Shown here: one piece after another, positions 21,457-27,107 of the stretch
Numbering within the stretch: the first letter of the stretch is position 1
Layout of the letters: every line of letters begins with the position of its first letter
Assembly: GCA_964455375.1 (NCBI GenBank)
Contig: CAYVXE010000057.1
Location: 1 to 27,107, forward strand
Length of the DNA: 27,107 nucleotides
Direction of reading: 5' to 3'
Source: CAYVXE01 sp964455375
GTDB lineage: Bacteria; Zhuqueibacterota; Zhuqueibacteria; Oceanimicrobiales; Oceanimicrobiaceae
Translations under genes and position numbers: made by a program
Notes under the pieces: model-generated
What the model saw: only the letters and a program-made list of their open reading frames with translations
Told to the model about the DNA's origin: nothing
The model's database searches: none

Positions 21457-22386
21457 TTATAATTTAGATACAGTGGAATGTTGCGGTACCCAAACCTGAA
21501 ATGTTCTGGATGTTTGAGTGGTTTGCCCATTGTATAAGTCTTCGATTTGGATGGCTATGAGGTAGGTGCCAGTAGAGAAGCCCGCCGAAGGAAACTTTAT
21601 CGTGTGTGCGGAGGAACTACCGGGTTTGACATGGGAACTCACCGATTCGTAAAGTTTCTTTTTCTTATCGCTGAAAAGGGTATATTTTACTTTGTAATGG
21701 TCGCTATTCGGGGCTTCATTCGAGGCTAAATTGTAGATTTCAAAATAAACAAAAATATTTTCCTGGCCGGACAAGAATATTCTCGAAACGTTCGGTTCAA
21801 TAAATTGATTGTTTTTGATAAACGGTCCTTGTTCATCCGAAGCTTCAATTTTGCGGCTCAACTGAATGCCACTGATGGCCAAATCAGATGTAAAATAATC
21901 CGGAGCCAGGAATGATACGCGCACCATTGATGATCGTCGTGTTTCCTCATCTGTTATTTTTGTATTGAGGGTATATTGGCCGGCAGTAAGACTGAAATTG
22001 ATTTGTAAGACCCGGTTGGCGTCTGTTGATTCTGTCTCCGGAAATGTATTTACTTCAAAAGAATCACGATTATTGTATGTCTTCACCACATTGCTTTGTT
22101 CATCCTGAATATGGATTTCGATGAGATAGCTTGCAAGAAAGTGTTTTTTATTTTTAATGAATTGCAGGTCATTGTAGTTTATTTGCAAGTAAATCTCAAT
22201 AAACGCTGTTTTGTCTTTACCCCCTTTAAAAAAAGAATAGTCGACGATGTACCGGGGACCATCTCCTGAGGAAATAAAAGGTGCTTTGGTGGATTGCTTC
22301 TTTGCAGCGCCCAGAACAGAATTCCTCGTAAAACCATTTATCAAGAATAAAAAGAGTATAAAAGTGAACATTTTTGGGGCAAACAT
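21457..22386 (-). CDS. exported beta-sandwich protein resembling the non-GWxTD part of GWxTD proteins
   Basis: A 309-residue protein with a signal sequence (FTFILFLFLINGFTRNSVLG). The mature part has three beta-rich modules: YIVDYSFFKGGKDKTAFIEI with YLQINYNDLQFI; then INFSLTAGQYTLNTKITDEE; then YFTSDLAISGIQLSRKI, NQFIEPNVSRIF and FVYFEIYNL, ending IQIEDLYNGQTTQTSRTFQV. This series of motifs is the one I know from the N-terminal and central domains of GWxTD-containing exported proteins of Calditrichota/KSB1-type genomes. The GWxTD helical domain itself is missing. AGGAGG lies five bases before the ATG. Probably periplasmic or surface located; the role of the family is unknown. Confidence 0.7.
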   Translation of the reverse strand: MFAPKMFTFILFLFLINGFTRNSVLGAAKKQSTKAPFISSGDGPRYIVDYSFFKGGKDKTAFIEIYLQINYNDLQFIKNKKHFLASYLIEIHIQDEQSNVVKTYNNRDSFEVNTFPETESTDANRVLQINFSLTAGQYTLNTKITDEETRRSSMVRVSFLAPDYFTSDLAISGIQLSRKIEASDEQGPFIKNNQFIEPNVSRIFLSGQENIFVYFEIYNLASNEAPNSDHYKVKYTLFSDKKKKLYESVSSHVKPGSSSAHTIKFPSAGFSTGTYLIAIQIEDLYNGQTTQTSRTFQVWVPQHSTVSKL

Positions 22387-22793
22387 AATTGCCTCCTGTT
22401 TAACTTATATGATTCACAAATCCGCAAAAGATAGTGTCGGAGTTAAGCGAGACAGTCTCCGTCACTGCCCTGGTTGCGGAAAGCGTCCTTCAAAAACATC
22501 GGGACTCATTGCCACAACCATTGGTCTTCACTTTTTTCTCAAAGCGTTTATTTATGGACAATGGTGACTAATTTATGTAACAAAAAAATCAGATGCAATT
22601 AATCCAATAAAATGGTAAGATGATTCGATAGGTCCGTGGTTGCCTCAGAATTTGTGTCTTTCGAAAAGACAGAACTTCTATTGGTTGGGACCAGGGTGGT
22701 GATTACAGTTTACCGGATAAAATCGCTATGCCACACTTGACAAATTCTTCTGAAATCTATATGTTGATTGATAAATTTTTCTGAAATGATAAC
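22387..22793. other. 407-bp intergenic region between divergent genes
   Basis: No gene is convincing here. A small hairpin TGTCTT-TCGAA-AAGACA lies near 22656-22672. The region must hold the promoters of the GWxTD-associated gene (minus) and the acyltransferase (plus), but no clear consensus was seen. Confidence 0.5.
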
Positions 22794-23441
22794 ATGAACC
22801 ATTTTCTCAATCTCGACACCTGGAAGCGCAAAGCGCAATTCGATTTTTTTAGAAACTACCGGCAGCCGTTTTTTAACATCTGTGCCAACGCGGACGTGAG
22901 TTCTCTCCTGCGCTGGACAAAAGAACAAGGCCGTTCTTTCTTTAAAAGCTCACTTTACCTTTCTGTAAAAGCAGCAAATGAGGTAGAAGAATTTCGTTAC
23001 CGGATTCGCGGCAAAAGAGTCGTCGTTTATGAAAAAATTCATGCCGGTTCAACTGTGCTGAATGAAGATGAAACCTTCAGTTATTGCTATTTCGATTTCC
23101 TTGAACCTTATGCATCCTTCGAAAAACATGTTGGTGACATTTTAGAAGCACATGCGCGGAATATGCATCACCTTGACCCGCGGGACGATCGCGATGATTT
23201 GGTGCATTATTCAATTATTCCCTGGATTTCTTTTACCAGCTTTAAACATGCCCGGAAAACCGGTCATGAGGACTGCATCCCCAAAATTGTCTTTGGTAAA
23301 TATTTTGAAGAGCGGGGTAAATATCAAATGCCGGTTTCTGTTGAAGTGCACCATGCGCTAATGGATGGTATTCACGTGGGAAAATATTTTGAAACGTTTC
23401 AGACTTATCTGAATTCCGCCAAAGATATTTTACAAGAATAG
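22794..23441 (+). CDS. chloramphenicol acetyltransferase (CAT)-family acyltransferase
   Basis: A 215-residue protein, the normal CAT length, similar throughout to the type A CAT family: LDTWKRKAQFDFFRNYRQPF at the N-terminus, SLYLSVKAANEVEEFRYRI, VLNEDETFSYCYFDF, DDRDDLVHYSIIPWISFTS, IPKIVFGKY and the catalytic motif VEVHHALMDG near residues 184-192 with the general-base histidine. CATs are trimers transferring acetyl from acetyl-CoA to chloramphenicol; chromosomal homologues in environmental bacteria may act on other acceptors, so resistance cannot be assumed. The Shine-Dalgarno sequence is poor. It is followed after 13 bases by a HAD hydrolase gene, so the two are probably co-transcribed. 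Confidence 0.9.
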   Translation: MNHFLNLDTWKRKAQFDFFRNYRQPFFNICANADVSSLLRWTKEQGRSFFKSSLYLSVKAANEVEEFRYRIRGKRVVVYEKIHAGSTVLNEDETFSYCYFDFLEPYASFEKHVGDILEAHARNMHHLDPRDDRDDLVHYSIIPWISFTSFKHARKTGHEDCIPKIVFGKYFEERGKYQMPVSVEVHHALMDGIHVGKYFETFQTYLNSAKDILQE

Positions 23442-23454
23442 GAAATAATTTGAC

Positions 23455-24168
23455 ATGAAAATTGATGCGATCATTTGGGATTTTGACGGGACTCTGGTGG
23501 ATAGTGTGCAAAAGAATCTCAATGTAACCAGAAAAATCATAAAGGAAATAACCGGCAAAAGTTCCGGTGACTTACCGGTATTACGATCCATTGAGAACTA
23601 TGAATCAGCTATTCGGGATGTGCAAAATTGGCGTGAATTGTATCTCAACTATTATGGCCTCTCTCCCGCTCAAACAGACTTAGCGGGCAGTTTATGGACT
23701 GATTTTCAGCTAAATGATCAAACCCCGACGCCGCTATTTAAAGATGTCAAAGAAACACTGCACACGCTGGATGGTATGCCGCAAGCTATATTTTCGCAAA
23801 ATTCAAAAGCAACTATCAAAGTGGTTTTAGAAGATAATAATGTAAGTCACTGTTTTAAAACGATTGTCGGTTATGAAGAGGTTGGTTTTGACAAGCAAAA
23901 ACCGGCGCCCGAGGGATTGTTTGTTTGCATTGATGATCTTCTGGGCAATAAGCATGGTACGGTTTTGTTTGTGGGTGACCATCCGGTTGATATTGCTTGT
24001 GCCGTTCGCGCCAACGAACAGTTGCTGAAAAATAGTCGACCGGTAAAAGTTGTAAGTGTTGGCGCTTTTTTCGGCAACCGTGTTGCGTCCCAGGATTGGG
24101 ATATTCAACCTCAAGTTAAAGCCTCCCACCCCTTTGACATCGTAAATTTTGTAAAATGCACTCATTAG
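23455..24168 (+). CDS. HAD superfamily hydrolase (phosphatase-type)
   Basis: A 237-residue HAD hydrolase with complete motif I WDFDGTLVDS (D9, D11), a helical cap at about 20-90, motif II in IFSQNSKA (Ser/Asn), the motif III Lys in GFDKQKPAPEG and motif IV FVGDHPVDI. Such enzymes act as phosphoglycolate phosphatases, beta-phosphoglucomutases or sugar/nucleotide phosphatases; the substrate is not evident. AGGAAATAATTTGAC precedes the ATG. It starts 13 bases after the CAT-family gene and likely forms a two-gene operon. The C-terminus is about 20 residues longer than the minimal fold. It is unrelated in detail to the HAD gene at 1827-2462, which has DWN instead of DFD. Confidence 0.88.
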   Translation: MKIDAIIWDFDGTLVDSVQKNLNVTRKIIKEITGKSSGDLPVLRSIENYESAIRDVQNWRELYLNYYGLSPAQTDLAGSLWTDFQLNDQTPTPLFKDVKETLHTLDGMPQAIFSQNSKATIKVVLEDNNVSHCFKTIVGYEEVGFDKQKPAPEGLFVCIDDLLGNKHGTVLFVGDHPVDIACAVRANEQLLKNSRPVKVVSVGAFFGNRVASQDWDIQPQVKASHPFDIVNFVKCTH

Positions 24169-24191
24169 TGTTTGACCGAAAACACCGCAAT

Positions 24192-24580
24192 GAGAAATCT
24201 CATTTGGCAAGTACTTGTCGTTTGGATGCGTATTCCGCTTCAAACCTGCTGGCGATTCCGGTTGAAACCTACCACTCCTGAACGGTTTTTCCTGAGAATC
24301 TTCTCATTCTTGATGATTTTTGCTTGCATCTCATCGATGAACAAAGTAAATTGATACTGTTGGAACTTCTATAGGACCGATACAGTCGAAAATCTATCCT
24401 CATTACGTCCCGGTTTCCAACAAATTACTGGCACGACATCATTGCCAACCAACCCCACCATTGCCCGATGCTATCTGTGACCGAATCCTTCACAATGCGT
24501 GTCATATAGAACTTAAGGGTGAATCAATGAGAAGAATGCGCATTCCAAAGAAGGTGATGCAATCTTTATATTTTTTTTGA
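24192..24580 (+). pseudogene. istB remnant of an IS21-family element
   Basis: One frame from 24192 reads EKSHLAS (end of a Walker A-like region), then after a TGA NLLILDDFCLHLIDEQSKL, after a TAG DRYSRKSILITSRFP with NYWHDIIA, and a one-base shift near 24455 continues PDAICDRILHNACHIELKGE then SMRRMRIPKK. These are the Walker B (LLILDDF), sensor-type ITSRFP, WHD and C-terminal DAI-DR-LHNA-RIELKGESMR signatures of IstB, the AAA+ helper ATPase of IS21 transposition. Two stops, a frameshift, a missing N-terminus and no istA make it dead. No terminal inverted repeats were identified. Confidence 0.88.
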
Positions 24581-24653
24581 GGATGTTCTTCCGTCTTTAG
24601 AGTAGTTATGATTTGATACCAGTATCTATTGAGTGTTTTGGAGGAGAAAGAAT

Positions 24654-27056
24654 ATGACATCCAAAGGAGGGTGGCAGCGTCCGAGATTTGGTCTGGTTGT
24701 GGTAGCTACAGCTCTTATTTCGTACAGCGTACTGATCTTTGAGGTTGTTCTCACAAGAATTTTTTCAGTGATATTGAGCTATAATTTTGTTTTCGCGGTG
24801 ATTTCTTTCGCTCTGCTCGGTCTGGGGCTTGGCGGCATGATGCTCTGGAAGTGGTCTCGTTGGCTGCCAAAGACGGGTTACCATACGAACGCGGCCTTAC
24901 TGGCTTGTATGATCGCAGGCTCGGTGATCGGGATCATTAAGTTACCAATTTACGAGAGCGAGGTGTTGGCCGATTTTGGCTTCTGGATTTACATCTTCCT
25001 TGCAACCCTGCCCTTTTTCTTCGCAGGCTTAACCCTGGCTGGAATTTTTCAAGAGTTCGCTGAAAACAGTTCAACTCTATACGGAGCCGATTTGCTCGGT
25101 GCGACTCTCGGTGCGTTATCGGTCGTGCCGTTGCTAAACGGACTTGGGGGCGTGAATGCGACCCTGTTTGCGTCGGCCACAGCGGTCGTTGCCACACTGT
25201 TGCTTGGTCTTTTCAGGCAAAAAATATGGTCAGGAGGAGCGGTGCCAATTTCTTTGCTTTCTCTTGGATTGATAGCGGTAGGGTGGTTCGCTTTAAGGGG
25301 CGACGTTCCTATCGCAAGAGATTTAAACAAAGATATGTACCGTATGCTTGCCAACCCGTTGGATAAACTGGAAGTCGTAGAAAGCCGGTGGAGCGCCTTC
25401 GGCCGCACGGATTTGGTTCGCAGCGTTCTTGACCCTGCCGAGATGACCCTCTTCGTCGATGGTGCTGCTGGCTCGGCAATGTTCAATTTCGATTCTCTAA
25501 TGAATAACCCCGCACGAAAAGCTCATATTACAACGCATTTCAGCGCGTATTTTCCATTTTATTTTTTAAAAGAAGAAGAAAAAAATTCTGCCCTTATCAT
25601 TGGTTCGGGAGGTGGCCGCGATGCTGTGATGGCCTTACTGGGAGGGGTCAGTCACATAACCGCAGTGGAGGTTAATCCAGATGTCGTACAGATGGTAAAG
25701 GATTATGCTTGGTATAACGGCGGAATTTACACCGATCGACCGGAAATAAAGGCCGTCGTGGCGGAAGGACGCAACTACATTCGTTCAACTCATGCAAACT
25801 ACGATTTAATCATGTTAGCGATTCCGATTACCAAAAGCAGCCGCAGTGTTGAGGGCTACGCCCTAACAGAGAATTACCTTTTCACAGTGGATTCGATGCA
25901 GGATTATCTCGATCGCCTGACCCCGGAAGGCCGTATCGTGATTGTTGCGCACAATGAGCCCGAAATCTACAGGCTAATAGCTCTCGCTTTGACCGCTTTT
26001 GAGCGCCAAAACATTGCCCAACCCGACGCGATGCAGCATATCTACACCATTGCTTCCGGGATGATGCCAGCCATCGTCATCAAAAAACAACCGTTTGAAC
26101 CGGTTGAAATAGAAAAAAGGCATGCAGCGCTTCATGAGCTCGGGTTTGACAAAGGCAGTTTCTTCGTGCCCTACGAGCAGCAAATTGTGCTGCAGCCGAA
26201 CCAGAACACCGGGCTTGATTCCGAATGGCGGATGTTTGACCAGATTTTGGTTGATATTTCAACTGGCAAATTAAATCTTCACCAGCTCCTGAAGGCCGCA
26301 CTCATCGACATCAGCCCGGTAACGGACGATAGCCCATTTTTTTACAAATTTGAACCGGGATTGCCGCAACCATTCGGATTGTTTACGCTCTTAATCGTTC
26401 TGGCAGGCGGCTCGCTCATCGGCTTGGTTATGATACCAAAAGCGCAAAAAGACGCGACTCCCAAGCCAAAATACTGGACAGGTAAGCTTGCCCTGTTCCC
26501 TCAGCTAAAATTTTTTCTGCTTCTCTTCTTTTTTCTGGGACTGGGCTTTATGCTGGTTGAGATAGCGTTGTTTCAAAAGTTAACGCTCTTCCTGGGACAT
26601 CCGGTACTGGCATTGACAGTCCTGCTGTTCTCCTTGCTTCTGGGGAGCGGTCTGGGCAGCCTGGCGAGCTCTGTGGTGCGAAAACGCTTGCCTCAAACCA
26701 TCGCCACCACAGCGTTTATCGTATGCGCTCTGACAGTTGTTTATGCCTTCTACCTGCCGGCGGCCTTTAATCTTGGATTAGAATCCAAAGTCACTGCAAC
26801 CTTGCTGCTCCTGCCCTTGGGACTCGTGATGGGATTCCCGTTTCCGCTATTAATTCGGTTAATGAAAGAATATGGTTTCGGTGATTCCATACATTTGATG
26901 TGGGGCGTGAATGGCATCGCCTCGGTTCTCGGTTCGGCGCTCGCTATGATCATCGGTATCCTCAGCGGTTTCTCGTACGCTCTTTTCACGGGAGCGCTGC
27001 TTTATGCAGGAGTTGGGGGACTCGCCGTTTTATTACGACGAAACAAAGCTGTCTAG
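24654..27056 (+). CDS. integral-membrane protein with spermidine-synthase-like Rossmann domain
   Basis: An 800-residue protein with three parts: about six hydrophobic helices (15-215); a soluble Rossmann domain (about 225-540) with the nucleotide/SAM-binding loop IIGSGGGRDA at 315-324 and acidic E339 in AVEVNPD; and about seven more helices (575-795), including FFFLGLGFMLVEIALFQKL. This is the layout of membrane-fused spermidine-synthase-like proteins. The catalytic D-S-T-D-P region of true spermidine synthases after YD (383-384) is replaced by LIMLAIPITKSSRS, so polyamine synthesis is unlikely. The start is the ATG at 24654 with GGAGGAG upstream; an earlier in-frame GTG precedes the Shine-Dalgarno sequence. 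It follows the dead istB, and AAAGGAG at 27095-27101 suggests another gene just beyond the window. Confidence 0.88.
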   Translation: MTSKGGWQRPRFGLVVVATALISYSVLIFEVVLTRIFSVILSYNFVFAVISFALLGLGLGGMMLWKWSRWLPKTGYHTNAALLACMIAGSVIGIIKLPIYESEVLADFGFWIYIFLATLPFFFAGLTLAGIFQEFAENSSTLYGADLLGATLGALSVVPLLNGLGGVNATLFASATAVVATLLLGLFRQKIWSGGAVPISLLSLGLIAVGWFALRGDVPIARDLNKDMYRMLANPLDKLEVVESRWSAFGRTDLVRSVLDPAEMTLFVDGAAGSAMFNFDSLMNNPARKAHITTHFSAYFPFYFLKEEEKNSALIIGSGGGRDAVMALLGGVSHITAVEVNPDVVQMVKDYAWYNGGIYTDRPEIKAVVAEGRNYIRSTHANYDLIMLAIPITKSSRSVEGYALTENYLFTVDSMQDYLDRLTPEGRIVIVAHNEPEIYRLIALALTAFERQNIAQPDAMQHIYTIASGMMPAIVIKKQPFEPVEIEKRHAALHELGFDKGSFFVPYEQQIVLQPNQNTGLDSEWRMFDQILVDISTGKLNLHQLLKAALIDISPVTDDSPFFYKFEPGLPQPFGLFTLLIVLAGGSLIGLVMIPKAQKDATPKPKYWTGKLALFPQLKFFLLLFFFLGLGFMLVEIALFQKLTLFLGHPVLALTVLLFSLLLGSGLGSLASSVVRKRLPQTIATTAFIVCALTVVYAFYLPAAFNLGLESKVTATLLLLPLGLVMGFPFPLLIRLMKEYGFGDSIHLMWGVNGIASVLGSALAMIIGILSGFSYALFTGALLYAGVGGLAVLLRRNKAV

Positions 27057-27094
27057 ACAATTGAAGAAATCGGTGTAAACGCACCTGAATTTAG

Positions 27095-27101
27095 AAAGGA
27101 G
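27095..27101 (+). promoter_or_regulatory. Shine-Dalgarno sequence for a gene starting past the window edge
   Basis: AAAGGAG stands six bases before the window end, 38 bases after the previous stop codon, and points to a co-transcribed downstream gene. Confidence 0.5.
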
Positions 27102-27107
27102 CCGACA

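Noticed and set aside
22247..22567. 106-codon plus-strand ORF with CPGCG zinc-ribbon-like motif
   Set aside because: Its 5' half is the antisense of the GWxTD-associated gene's signal peptide, only one CxxC is present, and no start signal is seen.
22794..23441. Calling a chloramphenicol resistance gene (cat)
   Set aside because: The fold and catalytic motif are clear but sequence alone does not show the acceptor; the context is metabolic rather than mobile.
24172..24354. 60-codon plus-strand ORF after the HAD gene
   Set aside because: It is an out-of-frame reading of the istB remnant.

Overview
The window looks like a chromosomal segment of an uncultured Gram-negative bacterium of the Fibrobacteres-Chlorobi-Bacteroidetes/Calditrichota/KSB1 side of the tree. 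The grounds are two secreted proteins with type IX-secretion-like C-terminal domains (NPFNPSTT, GLYVYRL, terminal LLK), a TonB-dependent receptor with an N-terminal carboxypeptidase-regulatory-like domain, a GWxTD-associated beta-sandwich protein, and many outer-membrane or periplasmic signal peptides. Lineage below that level is inference. No rRNA, tRNA, CRISPR array or intact mobile element was found.

Positions 1-8303 are almost entirely minus strand: a DinB-like protein cut by the window edge; a compact HAD phosphatase / nucleoside phosphorylase / LOG phosphoribohydrolase operon (nucleotide salvage or clean-up); a sorting-domain protein; an M28 metallopeptidase; a MazG-like pyrophosphohydrolase; a DUF4440-like exported protein; and glutaminyl-tRNA synthetase. 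Positions 8304-10960 are looser: a 49-codon ORF with a PEP-CTERM-like sorting tail behind a leader sequence that recurs 1.6 kb away, a predicted outer-membrane barrel, hairpin-rich intergenic DNA, and an Hsp20 gene with a sigma-54-type promoter.

Positions 10963-19307 are the most interesting part. Two OmpR/PhoB-type response regulators appear without a histidine kinase. The second heads a run: regulator, large TonB-dependent receptor, small FMN_bind-like exported protein (apparently starting at ATA), and beta-helix surface protein with a sorting domain, closed by a strong terminator. Upstream of the regulator, and again upstream of a truncated tonB gene beyond the terminator, are arrays of 7-base elements spaced exactly 11 bases apart, the architecture of Pho boxes. 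I infer a phosphate-starvation (or similar) outer-membrane acquisition locus whose own regulator binds both promoters, with its dedicated tonB now broken.

Positions 19308-24640 carry decay and accessory genes: a sulfotransferase pseudogene, a histidine-rich polytopic membrane protein of unknown function, a GWxTD-type beta-sandwich protein, a CAT-family acyltransferase with a HAD hydrolase, and a broken istB remnant of an IS21-family element. The window ends with an 800-residue membrane protein containing a spermidine-synthase-like Rossmann domain that lacks the usual catalytic segment.
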